From positions 62,001 to 126,000 of the forward strand of contig CAVWNY010000008.1 of assembly GCA_963756545.1 (NCBI GenBank): DNA of 64,000 nucleotides, given 5' to 3'. The DNA comes from DATFDN01 sp963756545. Lineage in GTDB: Bacteria > Pseudomonadota > Alphaproteobacteria > Acetobacterales > Acetobacteraceae. A model generated the notes under the pieces. It made no database searches. It was not told the origin of the DNA and saw nothing but the letters and a program-made list of their open reading frames with translations. Shown piece by piece: positions 45,140 through 53,184 of the stretch. Every line of letters starts with the position of its first letter. Position 1 is the first letter of the stretch. Position numbers and translations under genes: made by a program.

Positions 45140-45272
45140 TACCCCGGAATCATCGGACCGCGAACCATGGTTTGAACCGCTTCTGGTGGACCCTGCTTTT
45201 GGTTGCTCGCGCCATCGCTTCGGCGAAGGGCAAGTGGCCCGCCCTCCTCGCGCAGGCCGGCCAGGCCAGCCG

Positions 45273-46259
45273 CTACCGGCGGCGTGCGACGAGCTGGGCT
45301 TCCGGCGAGGCTTCGTAGTTGAAGGTGAAGTCGAGCGGCGGCTCGGGTCCCCAGAGATAGAGGCTGTTCTCGACGCCGTGCGATTCGCCGATCCAGTCCA
45401 TGTCCGCCGACACGTAATCGATGTCGCAGGAATACTCGCAGTAGCTACCCCAAGGGTCGCGCACGTAGTGGAAGTAGTTGGAGCCGAGCACGTGCCGGCC
45501 GAGGCCCCAGCCGGCGCTGAATCCCTTGTCCGCCATCTGCACCGCGCCCACACCGATGTCGTTGATCGAGCCCACATCCCAACTGCAGTGGTGAAAGCCA
45601 GGCCCGTCGGACTTGGCGAAGGCGACCATGTGATGATCGCTGCCGTGAATGCCGTGCAGGAAGGCGATGACCCCGCCCGCCTCGTCGGACAGGCGAAGGC
45701 CCAGCACCCGCGTATAGAACGCGAGCGTGCGTGGCACCTCGCAGGCGAATAGCAGCACGTGCGCCATACGCCGCGGCTGGACGGGAACAGCGTGGCCGCG
45801 CATGGGCGCGCCTCGCCGATTCGCCGGCACGGTCTCCATCCCCGAGGACGACTTCGCGCTCGGCGACGACTTCTCCGCCACCTGCAGCTCGATCACGATG
45901 CCATCGGGGTCGCGGAACCAGAAGCCGTTGCTCCCAATGCCAGGCGGCGGGTCCAGGCGATCGACGTCGCACCGCTCCAGATGCGCGCGGAAGCGCTCGA
46001 TGTCATCTGCGAAAATGCCGAAAGAGAGATACTGCAGCGCCTTGCGCGACCCCTCCGTCAGCACGCCCCAGCGGTGCGGGTGGCCGTGGGTGTGAAGGTG
46101 GAGGGCAGCACCGTGCTCGCGCACCTCGAGGCCGAATGCCGCGTAGTAGCGCCTGGCCTGTTCGAGATCTGGCACCGCGAGCGCGAAGTGATCGAGCGAG
46201 TGGACGCCCAGGGCGTCGGCGCGCGCCGACGGGGCGATGTAGTGTCCAATTTGCGTCAG
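45273..46259 (-). CDS. Two-domain VOC dioxygenase (type I extradiol-like) with likely CTG start
   Basis: A ring-cleaving dioxygenase-like enzyme of 328 residues with two VOC modules. The C-terminal module holds the metal triad: H167 (MAHVLLFACEV), H223/H224 (GFHHCSWD) and E276 (GSYCEYSCD), as in class I extradiol dioxygenases. The first open-frame start (GTG at 46175) would remove the first strand of the N-terminal module (GVHSLDHFALAV); the frame extends upstream to a CTG at 46259 with GGGAGG five bases before it, giving MTQIGHYIAP. I therefore propose CTG initiation. It is the last gene of the importer-directed stretch, on the same strand as the sugar-type ABC genes. The substrate is unknown. 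Confidence 0.85.
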   Translation of the reverse strand: MTQIGHYIAPSARADALGVHSLDHFALAVPDLEQARRYYAAFGLEVREHGAALHLHTHGHPHRWGVLTEGSRKALQYLSFGIFADDIERFRAHLERCDVDRLDPPPGIGSNGFWFRDPDGIVIELQVAEKSSPSAKSSSGMETVPANRRGAPMRGHAVPVQPRRMAHVLLFACEVPRTLAFYTRVLGLRLSDEAGGVIAFLHGIHGSDHHMVAFAKSDGPGFHHCSWDVGSINDIGVGAVQMADKGFSAGWGLGRHVLGSNYFHYVRDPWGSYCEYSCDIDYVSADMDWIGESHGVENSLYLWGPEPPLDFTFNYEASPEAQLVARRR

Positions 46260-46467
46260 GGTTGCCTCCCTGTGCCGTGCCTTGCCCCGTTTTGGGATGC
46301 GCTCCTCATATCGTCGCGGATCAACAACCGTTTTCCATTCATGGCCAAACCCCTCAGGTCAGGCCATCATCGAATTAAAGCCGCTCGAGCCGATCCAAGT
46401 CAGACCGGGCATGCCGACAAGTTCGAATCGCTATCTATCCGGAAGCCGCAGTTGAACTCACCGACGT

Positions 46468-47418
46468 TCAGCAGTGCGTCTTGTAGATGAATTTCTGCAC
46501 CTCCGGCGTGTCGACGTTTTCCGGTGTCGCGATGACGAACGGGGTATGGACCTCGCGCTCAATCGGCTTGCCCTCCAGGGCGTCAACCATCATCTCGACC
46601 CCAAGCTGGCCGACGCGATACGGGTACTGGACCACATCGGCCGAGACGATCCCCTGGCGAATGTCCTCGACGATCGGATCGGAGGTATCGAATCCGACGA
46701 TCTTGATCTTGCCCACGCGCTGCGCCTCCCGCACTCCCGTCGCGGCGCCTTCCGTGTTGTTCGTGGTAATCGTGAAGATGCCGACTAGATTGGGATGTGC
46801 CGCCACCGTGGAGGTGACGATCGAGGCGGCCTTCGCGGTCTGGTTGTTGCTGTACTGCATCCCGAGATAGGTGATATTCGGGTGCTTGGCGATCTCCGTC
46901 TCGAACCCTTTCAGCCGCTGCTGCGACACCACCGCGGCTGGCGAATTCAACATCGCCATCACCTCGCCCTTGTCGCCGATCAGCTCCGCGAGGCGCTTCG
47001 CCGCCTGCATGCCGCCCTCGGTATTGTCGGATTGGATGTTGGCGAGGGCGACATTCATGTTCTTCAGGTCGCCGTCGATCGATATGATCTTGATGCCGAG
47101 TCCCTTGGCTTGCAGCAGCGTCGGCGTCAGCGCGACCGGATCGTCGGCGGTGAACAGGATGCCGTCCGGATGCGCGGCGATGACCGCGTCGAGCACGCGC
47201 ATTTGCAACGCCGGCTGGTATTGCTGGGGCCCCTGACTGCCGAAGATCACGCCAAGCCGCTTCGCCGCCTCGGCGCCTCCGCAGGCAACGGAGGTGTAGA
47301 ACGGATTGCCAGTGACGCCTTGGATGTAGGTGATCTTGTAGGGCTTTTTTGGCGACGCGGCCCCCAGGAGCAGGGCAGCCAGCGGCAACGCAAGCGCGGT
47401 CGTGAGCCTCAGGCGCAT
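46468..47418 (-). CDS. Ribose/sugar-type ABC transporter substrate-binding protein
   Basis: A 316-residue periplasmic receptor of the RbsB/type I family. Signal peptide MRLRLTTALALPLAALLLGAA, then YKITYIQGVTGNPFYTSVACGGAEAAKRLGV, which is the typical opening, and ISIDGD, GVREAQRVGKIKIVGFDTSDPIVEDIRQGIVSADVVQYP at the hinge. It is downstream of the matching permease and ATPase, so it is the last gene of that transporter. Related receptors bind sugars, polyols and amino-sugar-like compounds, so the ligand may be a cyclic polyol or modified sugar. Confidence 0.95.
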   Translation of the reverse strand: MRLRLTTALALPLAALLLGAASPKKPYKITYIQGVTGNPFYTSVACGGAEAAKRLGVIFGSQGPQQYQPALQMRVLDAVIAAHPDGILFTADDPVALTPTLLQAKGLGIKIISIDGDLKNMNVALANIQSDNTEGGMQAAKRLAELIGDKGEVMAMLNSPAAVVSQQRLKGFETEIAKHPNITYLGMQYSNNQTAKAASIVTSTVAAHPNLVGIFTITTNNTEGAATGVREAQRVGKIKIVGFDTSDPIVEDIRQGIVSADVVQYPYRVGQLGVEMMVDALEGKPIEREVHTPFVIATPENVDTPEVQKFIYKTHC

Positions 47419-47459
47419 GTCAGGTTTCCTCCGCTTCGCGCGAGCGATCGCCGTGACGA

Positions 47460-48503
47460 TCAGGATCGCTCGGTGCTTTGACGCTTGAGTTGGTCGGCAT
47501 AGACGGCGGCGATCACCACGAAGCCGATCACGACCATCTGCCAGAACGGCTGCACGCCCATGATGATGAATCCATTGGCGAGCACGGCGGGAATGAAGAC
47601 CCCAACCACGGTGCCGATGACCGTCCCGCGGCCGCCGTAGAGGCTCGTCCCGCCAAGCACGACGGCGGTGATCGCCTCCAGCGGATCATTGGTATGGCCC
47701 TCGAGCGTGGTGGTCGAGAACCGGCCGAGCGAGAGCATGGCCGCGAACCCCGCCAGCAGGCCGCTGAGGGCGTAGAGCGCCAGCAAATGCCGCCCGACAT
47801 CGATTCCCGCCCGCCGCGCCGCCTCGGGGTTGGAGCCGACCAGGAATGTATGACGACCGAAGCGGGTCATGTGGAGGCAGATGCCGCCGATCAGCGCGAC
47901 CACGGCGGTGATGACCACGAGCCACGGCACTCCGAGGATCACCCCAGTCCCGATCGCGATCAACGTCCCCGGCACGGTGCGCACGTCGTTGCCGTTGGTC
48001 ACCAGATAGGCGAGCCCGAGGACCGCGCCCATCGTGCCCAGGGTCGTGATAAGAGCCGAGACCCGCAGGCGGGCGATGCAGTACCCGTTGAACAACCCCC
48101 AGAACAGGCCGGCGACCAACGAAACGGCGATTCCGATGACCAAGGTAAGAGCATTGTCGGTCCCGACCGCCTCCATCGCCTTGGCGGCAGCAACCCCGGC
48201 GAAGACGAGCACCGATCCGATCGACAGATCGAACCCGCCGGCGATCATCACGAACGTCATCCCGACGGACAGGATCAGAAGGACCGAGGCATCGAGGAAG
48301 ATGTTGCGGACGTTGAACGTGCTGGCGAACGTATCCGGCCGGAGCACCGTGAAGAACACCACGAGCAGCAAGAGGATGACACCCATATAGGCCGGCGAGG
48401 AGGCCGCGGCGGCCCGCAGCTTCTGCGCCGGACCAGGAGCGGGCGGAACGAGTGTCGGCTCGCCTGTTTCGACAGGGCCGGCTACGGCGAGATTCTGCGT
48501 CAT
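47460..48503 (-). CDS. Ribose/sugar-type ABC transporter permease (RbsC family)
   Basis: A 347-residue inner-membrane permease with about ten helices. The signature of the family, AGGFDLSIGSVLVFAGVAAAKAM near residue 90 and TAVVLGGTSLYGGRGTVIGTVVGVF near residue 280, is clear. It lies between the ATPase gene (overlap of 4 bases) and the receptor gene (41-base gap). Confidence 0.96.
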   Translation of the reverse strand: MTQNLAVAGPVETGEPTLVPPAPGPAQKLRAAAASSPAYMGVILLLLVVFFTVLRPDTFASTFNVRNIFLDASVLLILSVGMTFVMIAGGFDLSIGSVLVFAGVAAAKAMEAVGTDNALTLVIGIAVSLVAGLFWGLFNGYCIARLRVSALITTLGTMGAVLGLAYLVTNGNDVRTVPGTLIAIGTGVILGVPWLVVITAVVALIGGICLHMTRFGRHTFLVGSNPEAARRAGIDVGRHLLALYALSGLLAGFAAMLSLGRFSTTTLEGHTNDPLEAITAVVLGGTSLYGGRGTVIGTVVGVFIPAVLANGFIIMGVQPFWQMVVIGFVVIAAVYADQLKRQSTERS

Positions 48504-49312
48504 GCTGCGGCTCCCGTATCGGCCACGGCGTCGAGCGCGCCTGTCATGGCGCCGACCAGATCCTGAACGGTGACGCCCTCGTTGCGCAGCCGGGCAATCC
48601 GGCGACCCAGTCGGAGCACCTCGATCGTGTCGGCAACATCGAGGACGTCACGCATGTTGTGGCTAATGAAGACGATGGCGACCCCGGTATCACGGATCCG
48701 GCGGATCAGCTCCAGCGTACGGCCGGTCTGCACCACGCCCAGCGCCGCCGTGGGTTCGTCCATGAACACGACCCGCTTGGCCCACATCATCGCCCGGCAG
48801 ATCGCGACGCTCTGACGCTGCCCGCCCGAGAGGCTGGCAATCGGGGTGTCCATGTCCTTGAGATTGACCTTCAGCCTCTGAAACGCCGCTGCGCTGTCGC
48901 GGCGCATCGTGGCGTTGTCCAGGAAGCCGAGCTTGCCCAGCAGACCGGGGCGGAGCACCTCGCGGCCCATGAACATGTTGGCCGCGGGGCTCAGATCCGG
49001 GGCGACCGATAAATCCTGGTATACCGTTTCGATTCCGTTCTCATGCGCGTCCGACGGAGAGGCGAAGGAAACGGCCGTTCCATCCAGGACGATGCTGCCG
49101 GAGGTGGCCTGGTACACTCCGGACAGGATCTTCACGAGCGTGCTCTTGCCGGCGCCATTGTCGCCGATCAGCGCGGTCACTTCGCCAGGGTAGGCGGCGA
49201 AATCGGCCCCGCGCAGTGCTTCGACATGACCGAAGCGCTTGACGATGCCGCGCGCCTCGAGGATCGCGGAGCCATCCCGCGGTTTGGACGAGATACCCTG
49301 GTCGTTGGGCAT
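48500..49312 (-). CDS. Sugar-type ABC transporter ATP-binding protein (single-domain, FrcA-like)
   Basis: A 270-residue ATPase. Walker A GDNGAGKSTLVKILSG, Q-loop ETVYQDLSVAPDLSPA, signature SLSGGQRQSVAICRAM, Walker B VVFMDEPTAAL and H-loop VFISHNM are all present. Unlike RbsA it has only one ATPase domain, as in the fructose FrcA-type importers. It is the first gene of the importer operon; the palindromic operator at 49373-49384 lies 61 bases upstream of its start codon. Confidence 0.96.
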   Translation of the reverse strand: MPNDQGISSKPRDGSAILEARGIVKRFGHVEALRGADFAAYPGEVTALIGDNGAGKSTLVKILSGVYQATSGSIVLDGTAVSFASPSDAHENGIETVYQDLSVAPDLSPAANMFMGREVLRPGLLGKLGFLDNATMRRDSAAAFQRLKVNLKDMDTPIASLSGGQRQSVAICRAMMWAKRVVFMDEPTAALGVVQTGRTLELIRRIRDTGVAIVFISHNMRDVLDVADTIEVLRLGRRIARLRNEGVTVQDLVGAMTGALDAVADTGAAA

Positions 49313-49372
49313 CGGCCGCTCCCTTCGTTGCGCGATTGATATTCAAGTGCCAAGGCTAGCCTGCCACTCAGC

Positions 49373-49384
49373 GCATTCGAATGC
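49373..49384. promoter_or_regulatory. Operator site 1 (LacI-type palindrome) for the importer operon
   Basis: GCATTCGAATGC, a perfect 12-base palindrome, centred about 66 bases before the ATPase start. It shares its core with three other sites in the cluster. Since a LacI-type repressor is encoded next door, it is a likely binding site. Confidence 0.75.
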
Positions 49385-49447
49385 ATAAATAGACCCGCAC
49401 GCCGGATTGGCGCAAGCGTTTTAATACTTTCGCGCGAGAACCCTTCC

Positions 49448-50467
49448 TTACGGCTCCGCCAACCGCGCCGAGGCGCGCCGCATGAAGAGCGACGGAACCT
49501 CGGAGTTGACGGACGCTCCGTCCGGATCAGCAAGGCGCGTCAACAGCAGTCGGACCGCTTGGCGCGCCATCTCGACGGAATCCTGGTGCATTGTCGTGAG
49601 CCGATAGCCCGGCCGCGCCGCCTCGGCAACATCGTCGAAGCCGACGACCGACATATCATCGGGAAATTCCCAGCGAAGCTCGAACCGGGCCGCGTCCATG
49701 ACACCCATCGCGATCTGGTCGTTGGCGCAGAAGACTGCCTCCGGCCGCTCCTCGCATCGGACATGGTCGAGAAAGGCGGCTCGTCCGCCGGCGTAGGAGT
49801 AGTCAGTCTCCAGCACCGGGATTGTAGGAATGCCCAGCGCGCGCAGGCGGGTCATGAAGCCGTAGGTCCGCTGTTGGCTGACGGGGGCGGTCGCCGGGCC
49901 GCCAACACAGAGAAAGCGCCGATGCCCGGCCGCGTGCAGGGCACTCGCGACGGCGGCGGCGGCGGCGGCGTGGTCGGCGGTCACGCTATCGACGCCAATG
50001 CGATCCGGGCGACGATTATAGAAGACCACCGGGAGTCGCCGGTCAAGCAGCGCCACGAGATCGGCTTCGGCGAGCAGCACGCACGAGATCAGTCCGTCCA
50101 GCGGATATTCGAGGGCACCGCGCAGCGCGCCTGTTGCCGGCCAGTCGTTCTCGACGGTGATGAGCAGAAGCTGCTTTCCCGCCGCCGCGAGCGATTCGCC
50201 GATGGCGTAGATCACGTCCGGGTTGCCGTGCAGCGTGTAGTGGGTAATGACAACCCCGACCATGTTGGAACGCCGGGTGATCAGGCTGCGGGCGAGCGCG
50301 TTCGGCACATAGCCGAGACGCTCGGCGGCCTTCAGAACCTTCCGCCGCGTCGCCGGCGAGATGGTGCCGTCGCCCTGAAAGCAGCGCGACACCGTCGATT
50401 GCGCGACCCCGGCCATGCGCGCCACGTCATAGGACGTGGCGCGACTCCCCAAGGAGGAGCGGGTCAC
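49448..50467 (-). CDS. LacI-family transcriptional repressor
   Basis: A 339-residue regulator with an N-terminal helix-turn-helix (YDVARMAGVAQSTVSRCFQGDGTISPATR) and hinge (LGYVPNALARSL), followed by a periplasmic-binding-protein-like sensor (VGVVITHYTLHGNPD, SVTADHAAAAAAVASAL, PEAVFCANDQIAMGVMDAA). It starts with GTG at 50467, overlapping the stop of the cupin gene (GTGA), so both are made from one transcript. The palindrome TGCATTCGAATGCA found four times around it has the typical shape of a LacI operator (central CG). The inducer is probably the imported substrate or an intermediate. Confidence 0.95.
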   Translation of the reverse strand: MTRSSLGSRATSYDVARMAGVAQSTVSRCFQGDGTISPATRRKVLKAAERLGYVPNALARSLITRRSNMVGVVITHYTLHGNPDVIYAIGESLAAAGKQLLLITVENDWPATGALRGALEYPLDGLISCVLLAEADLVALLDRRLPVVFYNRRPDRIGVDSVTADHAAAAAAVASALHAAGHRRFLCVGGPATAPVSQQRTYGFMTRLRALGIPTIPVLETDYSYAGGRAAFLDHVRCEERPEAVFCANDQIAMGVMDAARFELRWEFPDDMSVVGFDDVAEAARPGYRLTTMHQDSVEMARQAVRLLLTRLADPDGASVNSEVPSLFMRRASARLAEP

Positions 50468-51579
50468 GCCGCGTCTTTTCTGGCCTCCGGCGGAAGCAGC
50501 CGGAGCGGGGCGACATAGCCCGCGTGGTCGAGACCGAAACCCGCATCCGCCGCCCGCCGAAGCACGTTCTCCGACCACACCGGACGCTTCTTGTGGTCGC
50601 CCGCCGTGAGCACCGCGATTTCCGCCGGTACGTCCCCGACCGAGGTGATGCGCCGCCAGGCGTCGGCCGGCACCGAGAACACGTCCTGCGCGCTCGCCCG
50701 CACCGGGGGGCCATCATCAAGCGCGATGTCGACCGCGCCGGAGAAGATCAGCAGTACCTGCTTCTCCGCCAGCCGGAACGCGCCGACGCCCTGGCCCGGC
50801 GCGATACGCAGCCATTCCATCGAGAAGCCATGCGGGTTGGTGACCGCCGGCGCATGCTCCAGATCCTCGGTCATCCCGTGGCCGATCACCGGGGCCACCT
50901 CGCTCGCATGTCCGGGCAGGACGCTGTCGAGCAGCGCCCGCTGTGACCAAGCGCGTTCGGCGGACGTGACGACGCGCCGGCGCATCGCCTCGGTGTCGAA
51001 GCGGCGCAAGCCTCGCATGGTCGCGTCGTCAAGCGGCTCGATCAGCTCCTCCATCGGCGGCTTCGTCGCGCCCGTCTCGGTATCGACGAGCATATTGTCC
51101 TGGGTGAGATAGAGGCCGTGCTCGGCCGCGATCCGCAGGATCGAGGGATGCCAGATGATTCCCCCGGTATCGTCGCCGCCGAGCGCCGTGAAAATCCATC
51201 CGTCGTCGTCCCCGACATTGCTGAAGCCACGGAAGATCCAGGTCGGAATGCTGACGACATCGCCGGCCTTTCCGATGATCTCGCCGTCCTTGCCCTCGGC
51301 GCCCCAGCGGAACAGCCACGTTCCGCTGTAAACCATGAAGACCTCGGCGGTGTAGTGGATGTGGAGGTTGTTGGTCGTGCCAGCCGGCATGGCGGCGACG
51401 CCGAGGCTGAATCCGTGCGGCTCGGTGATGTTGACGACCTGATCGGAGGACTGGGTCACGCCCGGGCCGATCAGCGAGTAATTCTCCTTGTCGGTCGATC
51501 CCGGCATCTTGCAATCAATGAAGGCGACCTTGCAGGCGACCATGTCGCCGCGCCGGATCAGCCTGGGGCTCGCATCCAT
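50464..51579 (-). CDS. Bicupin protein, gentisate-dioxygenase-like
   Basis: A 371-residue protein with two cupin domains. The first (about 50-140) has TTNNLHIHYTAEVFMVYSG and AGDVVSIPTWIFRGF; the second (about 250-330) has SMEWLRIAPGQGVGAFRL and ASAQDVFSVPADAWRRI. The H-x-H then E ligand pattern (HIHYTAE) in the first cupin can bind Fe(II), while the second lacks a clear set. The layout is close to gentisate/salicylate 1,2-dioxygenases and related ring-cleaving cupins. The ATG at 51579 has GAGGAGG eight bases upstream; a much longer frame to 52257 is antisense to the neighbour. It heads a two-gene unit with the lacI gene and is divergent from SnoaL gene 1. Confidence 0.85.
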   Translation of the reverse strand: MDASPRLIRRGDMVACKVAFIDCKMPGSTDKENYSLIGPGVTQSSDQVVNITEPHGFSLGVAAMPAGTTNNLHIHYTAEVFMVYSGTWLFRWGAEGKDGEIIGKAGDVVSIPTWIFRGFSNVGDDDGWIFTALGGDDTGGIIWHPSILRIAAEHGLYLTQDNMLVDTETGATKPPMEELIEPLDDATMRGLRRFDTEAMRRRVVTSAERAWSQRALLDSVLPGHASEVAPVIGHGMTEDLEHAPAVTNPHGFSMEWLRIAPGQGVGAFRLAEKQVLLIFSGAVDIALDDGPPVRASAQDVFSVPADAWRRITSVGDVPAEIAVLTAGDHKKRPVWSENVLRRAADAGFGLDHAGYVAPLRLLPPEARKDAA

Positions 51580-51630
51580 GAAATCCTCCTCGCCTTCGCC
51601 GCTCGACCTGAAAGTTGGACTATTGTAGCG

Positions 51631-51644
51631 TGCATTCGAATGCA
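51631..51644. promoter_or_regulatory. Operator site 2 (LacI-type palindrome) in the cupin-lacI / SnoaL 1 divergent region
   Basis: TGCATTCGAATGCA, a perfect 14-base palindrome, 52 bases upstream of the cupin start and 20 bases upstream of the SnoaL gene start. From here the LacI protein could control both directions, including its own gene. Confidence 0.85.
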
Positions 51645-51663
51645 TTGCCAGGGGAGAGGCTTC

Positions 51664-52695
51664 ATGGAACCGCTGCGACCGTCGGCCTACGCGCCCTACC
51701 GCGATCCACGGGACTATATCCTGAGCTGGACGGACGTGATCTGGATCGACCGGGCCATCGGCAAACTGGCGGAGCATTACGGCCGCGATGTCGAGGTTCA
51801 CACCGCCTATGGCGAGACCTACGACTTCGACACGGTCATCTCGAATTCCGTGCAGAAATTCGCCGCCTTTCCCAACGGCGGCGGCGGGCACGGCGAGGAT
51901 GTCGTCTGGGAGCAGCGGGGCGAGAACGGCTTCATCAGCTCGCATCGCGTGCTCAAGACCGGCACCCACATGGGGTATTGGACCTACGGACCGCCGACGG
52001 GGCGGGCGTTTATCTCCCGGACGGTCGCGCACTGTCTGGTGCAGGACAACCGCATCGTCGCGGAGTGGCTGGTGCGCGACGAGTTCGCCGTGCTGGAGAC
52101 GCTCGGACTGGACCCTTACAAGGTCGCGGCGGAGCTGGCCGCGCGCAGTCCGGCCACCGCCACGGCGATGATCGCGGCGCCCGACACCGGCGCCTTCGCC
52201 GGGCGGATTGCCGATCCGTTCGCGCGCGGAATTTCGGGGGCGCGGCCGCCGCGCCATCGCGCCGAATGCGACCTCGTGATGGGATTGTTCGAAGAGGTCT
52301 GGAACGGCCGGCGTTTCGACTTAGCGACGAAATACGTCAGCGACAGGATCGTCTGCCATACCGTCCGCATGGCGCGCGTGCAGAACATCACGCCATATCA
52401 GATGGAGATCATCAACCTGCTCGCCACCTTTCCCGACGGCAAGATCGAGGTGCGCGACATCGTGGTCAATCAGTCGGCGGAACTCGGCACCCGCATCGCC
52501 GTGATCTGGGTGCTGCGCGGCACCTATCGCGGCGTGCCGACCTATGGACCCGTCACCGACACGGCGGTGAACGTGCTTGGCTCCTCGCATTTCGAGCTGC
52601 ACGAGGGGAAAATCCTGCGCGAATGGCGCATCTTCGACGAGGTCGCGGTACTCGCCCAGATCATGGCCGCGCGCGCCTCAAGCTCAGCGCCCTGA
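51664..52695 (+). CDS. SnoaL/NTF2-like protein 1 (two domains)
   Basis: A 343-residue protein with two SnoaL-like alpha+beta cone domains. Domain 1: DRAIGKLAEHYGRDVEVHTAYGET, GEDVVWEQ, ISSHRVLKTGTHMGYWTYG, AEWLVRDEFAV. Domain 2 (about 205-340): LVMGLFEEVWNGRRFDLATKYVSD, LATFPDGKIEVRDIVVNQ, VIWVLRGTYRG, EWRIFDEVAVL. It is a paralogue of the protein at 57801-58790, sharing GEDV(I/V)W, SSHR and EWLVRD. Members of this fold are cyclases, hydratases or isomerases; here it is probably a pathway enzyme of unknown reaction. The start at 51664 follows GGGGAGAGG. The last 12 bases overlap the end of soxG. Confidence 0.85.
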   Translation: MEPLRPSAYAPYRDPRDYILSWTDVIWIDRAIGKLAEHYGRDVEVHTAYGETYDFDTVISNSVQKFAAFPNGGGGHGEDVVWEQRGENGFISSHRVLKTGTHMGYWTYGPPTGRAFISRTVAHCLVQDNRIVAEWLVRDEFAVLETLGLDPYKVAAELAARSPATATAMIAAPDTGAFAGRIADPFARGISGARPPRHRAECDLVMGLFEEVWNGRRFDLATKYVSDRIVCHTVRMARVQNITPYQMEIINLLATFPDGKIEVRDIVVNQSAELGTRIAVIWVLRGTYRGVPTYGPVTDTAVNVLGSSHFELHEGKILREWRIFDEVAVLAQIMAARASSSAP

Positions 52696-53184
52696 CGAGG
52701 CGGGGGTCAGCGCGATCGCGTTGGCATCGGCGATCACGGCGAGCAGCTCGCGGACATAGGGCGCGAACGAGCGCGCGATCTCGATGTGCCACTCCTCGAG
52801 CGCGCGGCGCCACAGCACGATCTCCGCCTTCTCGAAGATCGTGCGCGCGCACATGCCGGGCGGAAACGCCTCCGGCGCGAGGTCGAGCGGGATGGCGCCG
52901 TTGAGCAGCATGGCGGCATCGGGGCCGGTGACGCGCAAGGCGACGTCGCGGTGCGAGATATCGACAAGGGAGATCGGTGCCTGATCCTCGGCGAGCTGGT
53001 CCGCCAGCGCGGCACCCGTCCCTTGCTGCACCAGGATCAGCCATTCGTCCGGACCGAGCCATAACGCCGCACCGTGATCGAGCGACGCCGCTTGCAGCGG
53101 GCGCGTGGGCATCGCAATCGCGAACGGGCCGGGCCCGCGCAGGATGAAGCGGTCGAACGCGCCGTGTTCGGCGATCTCAGCCAT
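52684..53184 (-). CDS. soxG: Sarcosine oxidase gamma subunit
   Basis: A 166-residue subunit of heterotetrameric sarcosine oxidase. The domain contains ALWLGPDEWLIL, SLVDISHRDVALRVTGPDAA and NGAIPLDLAPEAFPPGMCARTIFEKAEIVLWR, the standard gamma-subunit pattern, related to the C-terminal part of GCV-T proteins. The ATG at 53184 overlaps the end of soxA by eight bases. It is the last gene of soxBDAG, and its end overlaps SnoaL 1 in a convergent manner. The subunit helps assemble the enzyme; it has no known active site. Confidence 0.93.
   Translation of the reverse strand: MAEIAEHGAFDRFILRGPGPFAIAMPTRPLQAASLDHGAALWLGPDEWLILVQQGTGAALADQLAEDQAPISLVDISHRDVALRVTGPDAAMLLNGAIPLDLAPEAFPPGMCARTIFEKAEIVLWRRALEEWHIEIARSFAPYVRELLAVIADANAIALTPASSGR

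Noticed and set aside
51580..52257. N-terminal extension of the bicupin gene to 52257
   Set aside because: The extension overlaps SnoaL 1 antisense and has no cupin-like sequence; a strong Shine-Dalgarno marks the ATG at 51579.
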